Shown: piece after piece, positions 16,237 through 27,764 of the stretch
Layout of the letters: each line of letters begins with the position of its first letter
Position numbering within the stretch: the first letter of the stretch is position 1
DNA from: Siphonobacter aquaeclarae
GTDB taxonomy: Bacteria; Bacteroidota; Bacteroidia; Cytophagales; Spirosomataceae
Assembly (NCBI RefSeq): GCF_900103285.1
Contig: NZ_FNGS01000008.1
Coordinates: forward strand, 287,501-351,500
Direction: 5' to 3'
Length of the DNA stretch: 64,000 bases
Made by a program: the position numbers and the translations under genes
Notes under the pieces: generated by a model
The model's database searches: none
The model's input: the letters and a program-made list of their open reading frames with translations, nothing else
What the model was told of the DNA's origin: nothing

Positions 16237-19200
16237 TTGGCAAACAACAAAACTCACAGACACAACTTCGCCCGCATCCGGCCGGTCATCGACTACCCCG
16301 ACTTTCTGGATCTGCAGGTGAAGTCCTTCAAAGAGTTTTTCCAACTGGAGACTCCGGCTGACCGCCGAAAAAATGAAGGTCTTTTTAAAGTATTTGCGGA
16401 AAACTTTCCGATTACAGACTCACGCGAGAACTACATTCTCGAGTTTGTCGACTTCTCGATCGACCCGCCGAAGTACTCGGTAGACGAATCGATCGATCGC
16501 GGGCTGACCTATGCGCTCCCGCTCAAAGCCAAGCTCCGTCTCCGGAGCGAGGACCCGGACAACGAAGATTTCGAAACCATTGAGCAGGAAGTATTCCTCG
16601 GGAATATTCCCTACATGACCGAGCGCGGCTCGTTCGTGATCAACGGTGCCGAGCGCGTCATCGTTTCCCAGCTGCACCGCTCACCGGGGGTATTCTTCTC
16701 CATGAGCAAGCACACCAACGGATCGAAGCTGTATTCGGCCCGTATTATTCCGTTCAAGGGTTCCTGGATCGAATTCTCGACCGATATCAACAACGTGATG
16801 TATGCGTACATCGACCGGAAGAAGAAATTCCCGGTGACGACGCTGCTCCGTGCCATTGGTTTCGGATCAGATAAGGAAATCCTCGACCTGTTCGGCCTCT
16901 CCGAAGAACTCCCCGCTACTCCCGCCTCTCTCAAGCGGGCGCTGGGCCGTAAACTCGCTGCGCGGGTACTGCGGACCTGGCAGGAAGACTTCGTAGACGA
17001 AGACACGGGAGAAGTAATGTCGATCGACCGGAACGAAATCCTCATGGAACGGGATTCGGTCGTGACTTCCGAAGACGTAGATCTGATTCTCAATAGCGGC
17101 GTGAAGTCTATCATCCTCCACAAGGAAGATATGAACATCGCCGACTACAATATCATTTACAATACGCTCCAGAAGGACTCGGCAAACTCGGAAAAGGAAG
17201 CAGTAGAGCAAATCTACCGCCAGCTCCGGAACACCGAAGCACCGGATGAGCAGACGGCACGGGACATCATCCAGAGCCTCTTCTTCTCAGACAAGCGGTA
17301 TGACCTCGGCGACGTAGGCCGGTACCGGATCAACAAGAAGCTGGGTCTGGATATTTCGATGGACACGAAGGTGCTCACGACAGAAGATATTGTCTGCATC
17401 GTGAAGTACCTGATCGGTCTGATCAACTCCAAGGCAGTGGTCGATGACATTGACCACCTTTCCAACCGCCGTGTACGGACGGTCGGCGAGCAGCTTTACG
17501 CCCAGTTCGGCGTAGGTCTCTCCCGGATGGCCCGTACGATCAAGGAGCGGATGAACGTGCGTGACAACGAAGACTTCAAGCCCGTTGACCTGATCAACGC
17601 GCGGACGCTGTCTTCCGTCATCAACTCATTCTTCGGAACCAACCAGCTGTCTCAGTTCATGGACCAGACGAACCCGCTGGCCGAGATCACCCACAAGCGC
17701 CGTATGTCGGCACTTGGCCCCGGTGGTCTTTCCCGCGAGCGCGCCGGTTTCGAAGTTCGTGACGTTCACTATACGCACTACGGTCGCCTCTGTACGATCG
17801 AAACGCCGGAAGGTCCGAACATCGGTCTGATTTCTTCGCTCTGCGTTCACGCCAAGATCAACTCCATGGGCTTCATCGAGACGCCCTACCGGAAGATCGC
17901 TGACGGCAAGGTAACCGACGAAATCGTGTTCCTGACTGCGGAAGAAGAAGATGGCCAGTACATTGCTCAGGCAAACGCGGAGATCGATACCAAGGGTAAT
18001 TTCCTGGTAGACAAGATCAAAACCCGTTTCGAAGGCGACTTCCCGATGGCGGCGCCTGCTGAAACCCAGCTGATGGACATCGCGTCCAATCAGATCGTTT
18101 CAGTGGCTGCGTCCCTGATTCCCTTCCTGGAGCACGATGATGCGAACCGGGCCTTGATGGGCTCCAACATGCAACGTCAGGCTGTGCCCCTGCTTCGCCC
18201 CGAAGCACCGATCGTCGGAACCGGTCTCGAAGGCCGCGTAGCCGAAGATTCGCGTGCGATGGTGGCGGCAGAAGGCGACGGTGTGATCGAGTTTGTAGAT
18301 GCGACAAAAGTAGTGGTTCGCTACGACCTGACCGACGAAGAGAAGCTCGTGAGCTTCGACAGCGAAGTCCGGACGTACAACCTCGTGAAGTTCCGCCGGA
18401 CCAACCAGGATACCTGCATCAACCTCAAGCCGATCGTCTTCAAGGGCGAGCGCGTGGTGAAAGGCCAGATCCTGACCGAAGGATATGCAACCCAGCAGGG
18501 CGAACTCGCCCTGGGCCGCAACCTGCTCGTGGCGTTCATGCCCTGGCAGGGATACAACTTTGAAGATGCGATCGTGATTTCGGAGAAGATCGTCCGCGAC
18601 GACGTCTTCACCTCGATCCACATCGAAGAATTTGACCTGGAAGTTCGTGACACCAAGCGCGGAGAAGAAGAGCTTACCTCTGAAATCCCGAACGTGTCAG
18701 AAGACATGGTCAAGAACCTCGATGAAAACGGTATCATCCGCATCGGTTCGGAAGTGAAGGAAGGCGACATTCTCATCGGTAAGATTACGCCGAAGGGAGA
18801 AACCGACCCGACTCCGGAAGAAAAACTCCTCCGTGCGATCTTCGGCGACAAGGCCGGTGACGTGAAGGATGCTTCCAAGAAAGCACCGCCGTCGCTCAAG
18901 GGTGTGGTTATCGATACCAAGCTCTTCAAGCGCCCGAGCAAGGAGAAGGAAGTACGTGAGAAGGCCAAGGCCGACCTGAAAGTGCTGATGAAGCAGTACA
19001 GCAGGGACCTGAACCGGATCAAGGACACGATGATCGACAAGATCGCCGCGCTGCTCGAAGGCAAGGCGTCTCAGGGCGTGAAGCACAAATTCGGTGATGA
19101 AGTAATGCCGAAGACCACGCGCTTCACCCGTGCGAACATCGAAACGTACCTCTTCCCCGAGAAGAACCCGTACCGGGATGAAAGCAACTACGCGGTGCCG

Positions 19201-20100
19201 GAAGAAGTCAACCTGTTGACGGACCTGAACCTCGAAGGCTGGACCGACGATGAGCACCTCAACGGTCTCCTCGTTACCCTGGTGAAGAACTACATCAAGA
19301 ACCGGAGTGAAGTTTCCGGCCACTTCAAGCGCGAGCGTTTCGCCCTCGAAGTCGGTGACGAACTGCCCGCCGGTATTGTACAGCTCGCCAAAGTATACAT
19401 CGCCAAGAAGCGCAAGCTGAAGGTAGGGGATAAGATGGCAGGTCGCCACGGTAACAAAGGGGTTGTGGCCCGTATTGTCCGTGAAGAAGACATGCCGTTC
19501 CTTGAAGATGGTACGCCGGTGAACATCGTACTGAACCCGCTGGGGGTACCTTCCCGGATGAACATCGGTCAGATTTACGAGACCGTATTGGCCTGGGCCG
19601 GTCAGAAACTCGGCAAGAAGTACGCCACGCCGATCTTCGACGGTGCTTCCGAAGAAGAAGTGGTACACGAACTCGAAGCCGCCGGCCTGCCGGCGTTCGG
19701 ACGGACCTTCCTCTACGACGGTCTTTCCGGCGATCGCTTCGATCAACCGGTAACGGTCGGGATCATCTACATGCTGAAACTGGGTCACCTGGTAGACGAC
19801 AAGATGCACGCCCGTTCGATCGGCCCCTACTCCCTCATCACGCAACAACCGCTGGGTGGTAAAGCTCAGTTCGGGGGGCAGCGTTTCGGGGAAATGGAAG
19901 TTTGGGCACTGGAAGCATTCGGTGCGTCTCACATCCTGCAGGAAATTCTGACCGTGAAGTCGGATGACGTGCAGGGCCGTGCGAAGGCATACGAAGCCAT
20001 TGTGAAGGGTGAAAACCTGCCCAAGCCGAATATTCCGGAATCTTTCAACGTCCTCATCCACGAACTCCGTGGTCTGGCGCTGGAGATTACGCTGGACTAA
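16237..20100 (+). CDS. rpoB: RNA polymerase beta subunit
   Basis: 1287 aa. Conserved blocks include [19 protein letters not shown], the rifampicin region [20 protein letters not shown] then [20 protein letters not shown] (residues matching a sensitive enzyme), [28 protein letters not shown], and the C-terminal [18 protein letters not shown]. The start is a TTG at 16237: the next codons give [20 protein letters not shown], and no in-frame ATG or GTG lies close by. rpoC follows 181 bp later. Confidence 0.98.
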   Translation: MANNKTHRHNFARIRPVIDYPDFLDLQVKSFKEFFQLETPADRRKNEGLFKVFAENFPITDSRENYILEFVDFSIDPPKYSVDESIDRGLTYALPLKAKLRLRSEDPDNEDFETIEQEVFLGNIPYMTERGSFVINGAERVIVSQLHRSPGVFFSMSKHTNGSKLYSARIIPFKGSWIEFSTDINNVMYAYIDRKKKFPVTTLLRAIGFGSDKEILDLFGLSEELPATPASLKRALGRKLAARVLRTWQEDFVDEDTGEVMSIDRNEILMERDSVVTSEDVDLILNSGVKSIILHKEDMNIADYNIIYNTLQKDSANSEKEAVEQIYRQLRNTEAPDEQTARDIIQSLFFSDKRYDLGDVGRYRINKKLGLDISMDTKVLTTEDIVCIVKYLIGLINSKAVVDDIDHLSNRRVRTVGEQLYAQFGVGLSRMARTIKERMNVRDNEDFKPVDLINARTLSSVINSFFGTNQLSQFMDQTNPLAEITHKRRMSALGPGGLSRERAGFEVRDVHYTHYGRLCTIETPEGPNIGLISSLCVHAKINSMGFIETPYRKIADGKVTDEIVFLTAEEEDGQYIAQANAEIDTKGNFLVDKIKTRFEGDFPMAAPAETQLMDIASNQIVSVAASLIPFLEHDDANRALMGSNMQRQAVPLLRPEAPIVGTGLEGRVAEDSRAMVAAEGDGVIEFVDATKVVVRYDLTDEEKLVSFDSEVRTYNLVKFRRTNQDTCINLKPIVFKGERVVKGQILTEGYATQQGELALGRNLLVAFMPWQGYNFEDAIVISEKIVRDDVFTSIHIEEFDLEVRDTKRGEEELTSEIPNVSEDMVKNLDENGIIRIGSEVKEGDILIGKITPKGETDPTPEEKLLRAIFGDKAGDVKDASKKAPPSLKGVVIDTKLFKRPSKEKEVREKAKADLKVLMKQYSRDLNRIKDTMIDKIAALLEGKASQGVKHKFGDEVMPKTTRFTRANIETYLFPEKNPYRDESNYAVPEEVNLLTDLNLEGWTDDEHLNGLLVTLVKNYIKNRSEVSGHFKRERFALEVGDELPAGIVQLAKVYIAKKRKLKVGDKMAGRHGNKGVVARIVREEDMPFLEDGTPVNIVLNPLGVPSRMNIGQIYETVLAWAGQKLGKKYATPIFDGASEEEVVHELEAAGLPAFGRTFLYDGLSGDRFDQPVTVGIIYMLKLGHLVDDKMHARSIGPYSLITQQPLGGKAQFGGQRFGEMEVWALEAFGASHILQEILTVKSDDVQGRAKAYEAIVKGENLPKPNIPESFNVLIHELRGLALEITLD

Positions 20101-20108
20101 CATCGAGC

Positions 20109-20139
20109 CCGGTCGTGTGCGTATCGCGTGCACGACCGG
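20109..20139 (+). other. Hairpin between rpoB and rpoC
   Basis: A perfect 9-bp stem (CCGGTCGTG with CACGACCGG) and a 13-nt loop, followed by CTTTC, not a T-run. Possibly an RNA processing or stability element. A second weak stem (CAGGC/GCCTG, near 20165-20200) precedes TTTTTA. The rest of the 181-bp gap holds no gene. Confidence 0.55.
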
Positions 20140-20281
20140 CTTTCACACCCGGCCTGAAAAACCCGCAGGCCCGGTACCGCGGGAAAGCGGAGTGCCTGTT
20201 TTTACCGCGAAGGGTGGCCGGCAACGGCAGTAGAATAAAACAAAGAGCTGAAGTCTTTTTTTCACTCTAAAACAGACAATT

Positions 20282-23200
20282 ATGTCGCTGAAAAAGGGTA
20301 AAAAGTTTAACAGTGACTTCCAGAAAGTTACGATCAGCCTCGCTTCTCCGGAGTCTATCCTGGAGCAGTCGTATGGTGAAGTGACGCAGCCCGAAACCAT
20401 CAACTACCGGACCTACAAGCCTGAAATGGGCGGGTTGTTCTGCGAGCGGATTTTCGGTCCTGTCAAAGACTGGGAATGTCACTGCGGGAAATATAAACGG
20501 ATTCGTTACAAGGGCATTATCTGCGACCGTTGCGGCGTGGAAGTGACCGAAAAGAAGGTACGCCGCGAGCGGATGGGCCACATCGAACTGGTTGTTCCGG
20601 TGGCACACATCTGGTACTTCCGGAGCCTTCCGAACAAAATCGGTTACCTGCTGGGCGTTTCTTCGAAGAAACTCGACCAAATTATTTACTACGAGCGGTA
20701 CGCGGTTGTTCAGCCGGGTATCAAGGCGGAAGACGGTGTGCAGGCGCTTGATTTCCTGACGGAAGACGAGTACCTCGACATCATCGACAAGCTCCCGCGC
20801 GAAAACCAGTTGCTGCCCGACACTGATCCGAACAAGTTTATTGCGAAGATGGGTGCTGAGGCGCTGGAAATGCTGCTTTCGCGCATCAGGCTCGACGAAC
20901 TGTCTTACGAACTCCGTCACGCGGCGGCGACCGATACGTCGCAGCAGCGGAAGCAGGAAGCACTGAAGCGGCTGAAAGTCGTGGAGGCTTTCCGCGACGC
21001 GAAGACCCGTATCGAGAACCACCCCGAGTGGATGGTGATCCGTATGGTACCGGTGATTCCCCCCGAATTGCGCCCGCTCGTCCCCCTGGATGGCGGCCGG
21101 TTTGCGACCTCCGATCTCAATGATCTGTATCGCCGGGTAATCATCCGGAACAACCGTCTGAAGCGCCTCATCGAAATCAAGGCTCCCGAAGTAATTCTCC
21201 GCAACGAAAAGCGGATGCTCCAGGAAGCGGTTGATTCGCTCTTCGACAACTCCCGGAAAGTGAATGCGGTCCGTTCCGAAGGAAACCGGGCGCTGAAGTC
21301 GCTTTCTGACATGCTGAAAGGTAAGCAGGGACGTTTCCGTCAAAACCTCCTCGGTAAGCGGGTCGACTACTCCGGTCGTTCGGTTATCGTAGTAGGTCCG
21401 GAACTGAAGCTGCACGAGTGCGGTCTGCCGAAAGACATGGCAGCCGAGCTTTTCAAGCCGTTCATCATCCGGAAGCTCATCGAGCGCGGTATCGTCAAGA
21501 CGGTGAAGTCGGCCAAGAAGATCGTGGACCGCAAGGACCCGGTGGTCTGGGACATCCTCGAAAACGTACTGAAAGGACACCCTGTACTCCTGAACCGGGC
21601 TCCGACGCTGCACCGTCTGGGTATCCAGGCGTTCCAGCCGAAGCTCATCGAAGGAAAGGCTATTCAGCTGCACCCGCTGGTTTGTACGGCATTCAACGCT
21701 GACTTTGACGGTGACCAGATGGCCGTTCACGTTCCCCTGGGACATGAAGCCGTTCTGGAAGCCTCTCTGCTCATGCTGGCGTCGCACAACATCCTGAACC
21801 CGGCAAACGGCGCGCCCATCACAGTACCTTCTCAAGACATGGTTCTTGGTCTGTACTACGTGACGAAAGGCCGCAAGCATACCGAACAATACCCGATCCC
21901 GGGTGAAGGCATGACGTTCTACGGAGCGGAAGAAGTCATCATCGGGGTCAACGAAAACCGTATTTCGAAGCACGCGAACATCAAGTGTAAGGTACGCGTC
22001 CGCAACGAAGACGGAACGTTTGAAACGAAGATCATTGAAACGGTAGCCGGTCGTGTCCTGTTCAACCAGGCCGTTCCGGAAGAAGTGGGATACCTCAACG
22101 AACTGCTCACGAAGAAGAAGCTTCAGCAGATCATTGCCCACGTCTTCAAGATTGCGGGAGTAGCCCGTACGGCTCAATTCCTCGATGACATCAAGGAACT
22201 CGGTTTCCGGATGGCATTCAAGGGTGGTCTGTCGATCGGTCTGAACGACATCAAGATTCCGGAAGCGAAGCAGGAGCTTCTCTCCGGCGCCGAGGTAGAC
22301 GTTCAGGGCGTGTGGGACAACTACTACATGGGTCTGATCACGGACAACGAGCGTTACAACCAGATCATCGATATTTGGACGCGTGTAAACTCCAAGATCA
22401 CCGATACGCTGATGAAGCAGCTGGAGTCAGATCAGGGTGGTTTCAACTCCATCTACATGATGATGCACTCCGGCGCCCGCGGTTCACGCGAGCAGATCCG
22501 TCAGCTGGGCGGTATGCGGGGTCTGATGGCGAAGCCGCAGAAAAACCTCCAGGGTTCTGTCGGCGAAATCATCGAAAACCCGATCCGTTCCAACTTTAAG
22601 GAAGGTCTGGACGTACTCGAGTACTTTATCTCGACGCACGGTGCACGGAAAGGTCTGGCTGATACCGCCCTCAAGACGGCGGATGCCGGTTACCTGACCC
22701 GTCGTCTCCACGACGTTGCCCAGGACGTTGTCATCAACGAAGAAGACTGCGGTACGCTGCGGGGTATCACGATCTCGGCTCTGAAGGAAAACGACGACAT
22801 CGTCGAGCCGCTGTCCGAGCGTATCCTTGGCCGTGTAACGACTTATGATGTAGTGGATCCGCTGACGGGCGAAACCATTGTTAAAGCCGGCGAAATCGTC
22901 GACGAAGACAAGGCGAAGCAAATCGACGAAACCGCTATTGAAAGCGTGGAAATCCGCTCGGTACTTACCTGCGAAACCCGTAACGGGGTATGCGCGAAGT
23001 GCTACGGCCGGAACCTCGCGACGGGACGGATGGTCAACATCGGTGAGGCTGTAGGGGTTATCGCTTCCCAGTCCATCGGTGAACCGGGTACCCAGCTGAC
23101 ACTCCGTACGTTCCACGTAGGGGGTACTGCCCAGAACATTGCCCTGGATGCGACCATCCGGGCCAAGTTTGAAGGTATTGTTCGCTTCGAAGAACTCCGT

Positions 23201-24601
23201 ACGCTGGAAACCACCCGTCCGACGGGCGGCGAGGATACCCTCGTGGTCATGGGACGTTCAGGTGAAATCCAGATCATCGGTGAAGCCGGAACGGCCTATG
23301 CCGGTCAGGTGCTGATCTCGAACAACGTACCTTACGGGGCTTACCTGAGTGTGAAAGATGGCGAGAAGGTGTCCAAAGGACAGGAACTCTGCGCCTGGGA
23401 TCCCTATAACGCCGTCATCCTCAGTGAAATCTCCGGTACGGTAGATTACGAAGCCATCGAAGAAGGACTCACCTTTAAGGAAGAGTTCGATGAAACGACC
23501 GGCTTTAAGGAAAAGGTAATCGTCGAAAGCCGTGACCGCACCAAGAACCCGACGGTTTGGGTGAAGAACGAAGACGGTACCAGCCGTGGGTACAACATGC
23601 CGGTAGGCGCGCGTCTGGCTGCTGAAGTCGGCGCTCAACTTCAGGCCGGTCATATCCTCGCGAAGATTCCGCGTTCGGTAGGTAAAACCCGTGACATTAC
23701 GGGTGGTCTGCCCCGGGTAACGGAATTGTTCGAAGCCCGTAACCCGTCGAACCCGGCGGTTGTTTCGGAAATCGACGGCGTGGTTACCCTTGGCGCTGTG
23801 AAGCGTGGTAACCGGGAAATCTTCGTCCGCGGAAAAGACGAAACCGAGAAGAAGTACCTTGTTTCGACGTCGAAGCACATCCTCGTTCAGAACAACGACT
23901 TCATCAAGGCCGGTATGCCGCTGTCGGATGGTGCCATCACCCCGGCCGACATCCTGTCGATCAAAGGACCTACCGCGGTTCAGGAATACCTGGTAAATGA
24001 AATCCAGGAAGTTTACCGTCTGCAAGGGGTAAAAATCAACGATAAGCACATCGAATGTATCGTTCGTCAGATGATGCAGAAAGTGGAGATTATCGATGCA
24101 GGCGATACCAACTTCCTCGAAGGCCAGGGCGTAGACAAGTGGACGTTCCGTACCGAAAACGACTCGATCCTGGATCGGAAGGTCGTAATCGATGGCGGTG
24201 ATTCAGCTGCCCTCAAGGTAGGTCAGATCATCACGGCACGTCAGCTGCGCGACGAAAACTCGACGCTGAAACGTCAGGATAAAGCGCTCGTCCTCGTACG
24301 TGACGCTATGCCGGCCGTTTCCCGCCCGACGTTGATGGGTATCACCCAGGCCTCTCTCGGCACGGAATCGTTCATTTCGGCGGCTTCCTTCCAGGAAACG
24401 ACGAAGGTACTTTCCGAAGCCGCTGTCCGGGCCAAGGCCGACAAGCTGGAAGGTCTCAAGGAAAACGTTATTGTCGGACACCTCATTCCGGCCGGTACCG
24501 GCGTTCGCCGCTACCAGGATCTTCTGGTCTCCAATCCGGAAGAAGGAGAAAAGATGTCCGAGTCCAAGGCGTCTTCCCGCAAGAAGAAAGAACTGGCTTA
24601 A
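20282..24601 (+). CDS. rpoC: RNA polymerase beta-prime subunit
   Basis: 1439 aa, full length. It has the N-terminal zinc site ([20 protein letters not shown]), the catalytic [14 protein letters not shown] with three Asp that bind Mg2+, the zipper/lid region [20 protein letters not shown], the second zinc site ([16 protein letters not shown]) and the C-terminal GTGVRRYQD. The ATG at 20282 follows an A-rich leader. The operon ends 26 bp later at a strong bidirectional terminator. Confidence 0.99.
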   Translation: MSLKKGKKFNSDFQKVTISLASPESILEQSYGEVTQPETINYRTYKPEMGGLFCERIFGPVKDWECHCGKYKRIRYKGIICDRCGVEVTEKKVRRERMGHIELVVPVAHIWYFRSLPNKIGYLLGVSSKKLDQIIYYERYAVVQPGIKAEDGVQALDFLTEDEYLDIIDKLPRENQLLPDTDPNKFIAKMGAEALEMLLSRIRLDELSYELRHAAATDTSQQRKQEALKRLKVVEAFRDAKTRIENHPEWMVIRMVPVIPPELRPLVPLDGGRFATSDLNDLYRRVIIRNNRLKRLIEIKAPEVILRNEKRMLQEAVDSLFDNSRKVNAVRSEGNRALKSLSDMLKGKQGRFRQNLLGKRVDYSGRSVIVVGPELKLHECGLPKDMAAELFKPFIIRKLIERGIVKTVKSAKKIVDRKDPVVWDILENVLKGHPVLLNRAPTLHRLGIQAFQPKLIEGKAIQLHPLVCTAFNADFDGDQMAVHVPLGHEAVLEASLLMLASHNILNPANGAPITVPSQDMVLGLYYVTKGRKHTEQYPIPGEGMTFYGAEEVIIGVNENRISKHANIKCKVRVRNEDGTFETKIIETVAGRVLFNQAVPEEVGYLNELLTKKKLQQIIAHVFKIAGVARTAQFLDDIKELGFRMAFKGGLSIGLNDIKIPEAKQELLSGAEVDVQGVWDNYYMGLITDNERYNQIIDIWTRVNSKITDTLMKQLESDQGGFNSIYMMMHSGARGSREQIRQLGGMRGLMAKPQKNLQGSVGEIIENPIRSNFKEGLDVLEYFISTHGARKGLADTALKTADAGYLTRRLHDVAQDVVINEEDCGTLRGITISALKENDDIVEPLSERILGRVTTYDVVDPLTGETIVKAGEIVDEDKAKQIDETAIESVEIRSVLTCETRNGVCAKCYGRNLATGRMVNIGEAVGVIASQSIGEPGTQLTLRTFHVGGTAQNIALDATIRAKFEGIVRFEELRTLETTRPTGGEDTLVVMGRSGEIQIIGEAGTAYAGQVLISNNVPYGAYLSVKDGEKVSKGQELCAWDPYNAVILSEISGTVDYEAIEEGLTFKEEFDETTGFKEKVIVESRDRTKNPTVWVKNEDGTSRGYNMPVGARLAAEVGAQLQAGHILAKIPRSVGKTRDITGGLPRVTELFEARNPSNPAVVSEIDGVVTLGAVKRGNREIFVRGKDETEKKYLVSTSKHILVQNNDFIKAGMPLSDGAITPADILSIKGPTAVQEYLVNEIQEVYRLQGVKINDKHIECIVRQMMQKVEIIDAGDTNFLEGQGVDKWTFRTENDSILDRKVVIDGGDSAALKVGQIITARQLRDENSTLKRQDKALVLVRDAMPAVSRPTLMGITQASLGTESFISAASFQETTKVLSEAAVRAKADKLEGLKENVIVGHLIPAGTGVRRYQDLLVSNPEEGEKMSESKASSRKKKELA

Positions 24602-24626
24602 TCTCCGGTTTACTTCCTGATAAAAT

Positions 24627-24665
24627 GAAAAACCCCGGGTTGGAAACGACCCGGGGTTTTTCGTT
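24627..24665. terminator. Bidirectional terminator between rpoC and the convergent glycosyltransferase gene
   Basis: A stem of about 13-14 bp (24627-24640 with 24649-24662; core ACCCCGGGT/ACCCGGGGT) flanked by A-run and T-run, so it can work on both strands. Confidence 0.92.
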
Positions 24666-24675
24666 TTTCCACAGG

Positions 24676-25611
24676 TCAGACGAGCAGGTATTCATCTATC
24701 CGGTCGAGCAGGCCGGCAGACGCTTTTTCGTCGAATTTCCGTGCGAACAATGCGTGCGGATGGCTTTCTTTCAGCGCATTGAAATCGGCAGTATCCAGTG
24801 TTTTCGGGAGGACGACATCGGGCGTGTGCCAGTCGGCATAAAATAGCCCAAGCCAGTTTTTGCCGTCTGTCTCCCGTTCAAAATCGTAATAATTTGACGT
24901 AGCAAAAGGCGATTCTTTGATCAGGGAATGTAGAAACATTTCGTCAGGGCAATAGGTATGCCTGTAAAATGCCAGCTCGTTCGGCTGCCTGCTGACTGTC
25001 TTCAATACATAGTCGACGAAAGAATGCGTCAGACTGACCCAGGTTGGGCCGTGGTAAATAGTCCGGCTCCGTGTCATACGCCGGGGGATCGGGTATTTTT
25101 CGAGAAGCCTGCGTACCTGCCGGAAAAAGCGGTGATTCCGATAGGCTCCGCGGGGGTTAAGGTAATCGTTGTTCAGGAAATGATAGCGGGTAAACCGGGA
25201 GGTAAAGTGCGCCTCGCCGCCGGGATGGAGGCGGCTATGAACAGGAATGAAGTTCTTGCCGGCACTGAGCAGGAACTGCCGGATATAGGGCATCGGCTTG
25301 ATGGGATAGTCCGCCCCGCTCATCAATACATAATGAGCAAACGGACCGCGGTGAAATGCCGCCCGGAAGAGGGCGAGCTCCGCTTCGACCGTTCCCATTC
25401 CCACCCAGTAAATTGACGTGGTCTGAGGAAGAATGGTAATGTTTTTCAAACCGGACAACGCTTGCTGAAAAGGCGCGGCGTGCTGTTTTTTATCGACCAG
25501 CACGAAAAAGTGGTCATCCGGGTGGGCAAGTCTGCGAATAATCCGCTTGAGATGATTGGGTTGGCTATGAACGATCAGAAGATACGCAATGCCGGGTGAC
25601 GGAACAGACAT
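24676..25611 (-). CDS. Core-2/I-branching beta-1,6-N-acetylglucosaminyltransferase family protein (GT14-like)
   Basis: 311 aa, no signal peptide. It shows the family blocks AYLLIVHSQPNHLKRIIRRL, VLVDKK, SIYWVGMGTVEAELALFRAA, HYVLMSGADYPIKP and the RTIYHGPTWVSLTHSFVDYV segment. Bacterial members are taken to transfer sugars in surface polysaccharide or exopolysaccharide synthesis; the acceptor cannot be inferred. The gene stands alone, convergent to rpoC. Confidence 0.82.
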   Translation of the reverse strand: MSVPSPGIAYLLIVHSQPNHLKRIIRRLAHPDDHFFVLVDKKQHAAPFQQALSGLKNITILPQTTSIYWVGMGTVEAELALFRAAFHRGPFAHYVLMSGADYPIKPMPYIRQFLLSAGKNFIPVHSRLHPGGEAHFTSRFTRYHFLNNDYLNPRGAYRNHRFFRQVRRLLEKYPIPRRMTRSRTIYHGPTWVSLTHSFVDYVLKTVSRQPNELAFYRHTYCPDEMFLHSLIKESPFATSNYYDFERETDGKNWLGLFYADWHTPDVVLPKTLDTADFNALKESHPHALFARKFDEKASAGLLDRIDEYLLV

Positions 25612-25822
25612 ACCTGAGCAGGTTGGTTTCCAAACGAATAGATGTACTCATTTTCAATACCACTATGCAGGCAAAATCAGGCAGTTGAGGGGAGATCAGG
25701 TTAAAATCAATTCAATTTTAAGGATTTCGTCCCTCAATACCGTATTGAATATACAATTTTAAATAAAGCAACCGAATAATCAGATGGTTATTAGTAGGTA
25801 TTTATTCTTATTTTTCACTTCC

Positions 25823-25830
25823 TAGTTTTG
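25823..25830 (+). promoter_or_regulatory. Candidate -7 element for the secreted-protein pair
   Basis: TAGTTTTG matches TAnnTTTG exactly, 38 bp before the ATG at 25868. No TTG is present 19-21 nt upstream (only a T-rich stretch), so the call is tentative. The remaining 25612-25822 is AT-rich and contains no gene. Confidence 0.4.
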
Positions 25831-25867
25831 GACCGGCCCGAACTCCAACCCCTTCGGCCGATCCGAT

Positions 25868-27760
25868 ATGAAAAAACTACTTTGGCTGACTCTATCCCTC
25901 TGCTGGATGGGGGTGACGGCCGTGCTTGCCGACGATTCCGGAAAAAGCAAAAACAAGGAACCCTCCTCACCTGCCCGGCGAAAAGAGCCGGAACGAGGAA
26001 CATCCGGCCCCGAACCCATCCGGTATACGATCACTTCATCGGTAAAAAATGTACCGGTTGGCGAGGTATTTGCCTTGAGGATAGTCGCGCATTTTATGCG
26101 TATTTCTCCGTCGTCTCTTTATACCGAAGTACCGTCGGAAAACCGGTTGCGCGTGGTTTTCCCGGAAGGGTTTGTGCCGACGGCAGGAGACTGCTATGAA
26201 AACATGCTGTGTCAGGTCAGCTCCAAAATGCCGGTACAGGAGTGGACAATCAGGGGAAAATTTGTCTCCGGAGAAGGTGTAAGGTCTTTCATACTTATCC
26301 GAACCGACGGCAGCCTGTCTGCCAATACATGGATCAGAAAAGACAACCTGACGGTCCGGGTTTTGAAAGGCAATGAAGCAGCCCGTGAAGCAGCTGCCGC
26401 TGCCTATAGCCAGTGCATCGAATCAGAGAGTACCTCCGCTCATAGTGGCAGCGTTTATTCCAATGCCGGCGCTTCGGGTGGTTCTGCGCTGTGGAGCTAT
26501 ACCGGTCAATCCGACTACGTGGACTATACTTTTACCAATGTACCGTCGGCCGGAAATTATTCCTTCAAACTCCGGTATTCCACTGCCGAAAGACCGTCCG
26601 GGAGTCTGGTGGTCAATGGAAGTACGGTGCAGCAGCTATCGTTGCCTACGACCAGCACCACAAGCTGGTATACCTATGCGGAAACCAGCCTGACCGTTCG
26701 TTTAAACGCCGGGACAAATACTGTTCGGGTACGGGGCGGTTCAGGAGGGAGCTTTCACCAGGACAGAGTGTGTCTGGAAGGGGCGTCTGCCGCCTGCATA
26801 GCACCACCGGCACCTGCGGTAGCTGCTTCCGCTTCGATTTCAGCCGGACAGCCTGCGACTTTGTCCGCGACGGGTTGTGACGGGTCTGTCCGGTGGAAGG
26901 ACGACTCCGGAAATGTCGTGGGAACGTTGACCGCCCAATCAGTAACTCCAGCCGTAACGACTACCTACACCGCCACCTGTACTGTAAATGACTGTGAAAG
27001 CGAAGCTTCCGGGCCGGTAACGGTGGTTGTTACGATACCGGTATCGTCTGGTCTTGCCAGTGGCTGCTACCGCATAAAATCGAAATATACCGGAAACCCG
27101 ATCAGCCTCGTATCAGGAAACTTACTCGAACAGCGACCTGCCGACGGAAGCGCCAGACAGCTCTGGTATGCCGCGCAGGCCGGGGCGGGTAGCTATTCGT
27201 TTATGACAACGGATGGCAGCAACCTGGCTATTGCAGCCTCCGGCGATGGTTTTGGCACGCAACTAAATGCGGCGGCCTATACCGGCGCGTCCCTGCAACA
27301 TTGGTTGGTACAAAACAGCGGCGACGGTAGTTACCGCATCAGTACGGCTTCCGGGAGTACCTGGGATATCCGGAACTATGGCGCGGACGCCGCGCTGCAA
27401 TTGTGGGGGAGTCATTCAGAGCAATACTATAGTTATCGCCTGTTTGTATTTGAATCGGCAACCTGTCTGACGCCGGGGTGCAGTCCTCCTCCGGTTCCAA
27501 CCATATCACCTTCCGGCGTGACAATTGCCGTCGGACAAACGGCTACTTTGAATGCTTCCGGATGCTCCGGCGGGGTCGTTACCTGGAGCAACGGCACGAC
27601 CGGAGCAACGATGCAGGTTCAGCCCGCTGTTACTACACCGTATACGGCGTCCTGTACCGTTGGCGCCTGTACCAGTGCGCCATCCGGTGCCGCTACCGTT
27701 ACGATTGCTTCACAAGCCCCGAATGGCCTGAAGGTCAGCTCATTTACTACCTCGAATTAA
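25868..27760 (+). CDS. Secreted multidomain carbohydrate-binding protein (CBM6-like, Ig-like, ricin-type lectin)
   Basis: 630 aa. Signal peptide (residues 1-21, ending VLA-DD), a charged linker, and an N-terminal beta domain of unknown family (about 50-168). Next comes a CBM6-like module (about 182-305: ESESTSAHSGSVYSNAG, then ADVDY-type strand YVDYTFTNVPSAGNYSFKLR), an Ig-like repeat (310-390), a ricin-B-like lectin module (398-530, with paired RQLWYAA and LQHWLVQ blocks), and a second Ig-like repeat (540-616). No catalytic motif is visible. Likely an extracellular glycan-binding or adhesive protein; the next gene starts 4 bp later. Confidence 0.72.
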   Translation: MKKLLWLTLSLCWMGVTAVLADDSGKSKNKEPSSPARRKEPERGTSGPEPIRYTITSSVKNVPVGEVFALRIVAHFMRISPSSLYTEVPSENRLRVVFPEGFVPTAGDCYENMLCQVSSKMPVQEWTIRGKFVSGEGVRSFILIRTDGSLSANTWIRKDNLTVRVLKGNEAAREAAAAAYSQCIESESTSAHSGSVYSNAGASGGSALWSYTGQSDYVDYTFTNVPSAGNYSFKLRYSTAERPSGSLVVNGSTVQQLSLPTTSTTSWYTYAETSLTVRLNAGTNTVRVRGGSGGSFHQDRVCLEGASAACIAPPAPAVAASASISAGQPATLSATGCDGSVRWKDDSGNVVGTLTAQSVTPAVTTTYTATCTVNDCESEASGPVTVVVTIPVSSGLASGCYRIKSKYTGNPISLVSGNLLEQRPADGSARQLWYAAQAGAGSYSFMTTDGSNLAIAASGDGFGTQLNAAAYTGASLQHWLVQNSGDGSYRISTASGSTWDIRNYGADAALQLWGSHSEQYYSYRLFVFESATCLTPGCSPPPVPTISPSGVTIAVGQTATLNASGCSGGVVTWSNGTTGATMQVQPAVTTPYTASCTVGACTSAPSGAATVTIASQAPNGLKVSSFTTSN

Positions 27761-27764
27761 TCAA

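Noticed and set aside
18697..20133. Long open frame (478 codons) on the minus strand of rpoB
   Set aside because: It is antisense to strongly conserved rpoB codons; the translation has no recognisable domain and arises from the codon bias of the real gene.
20267..22177. 636-codon minus-strand frame in rpoC
   Set aside because: Shadow of the rpoC frame; low-complexity His/Arg/Val-rich translation, no family motif, no start context.
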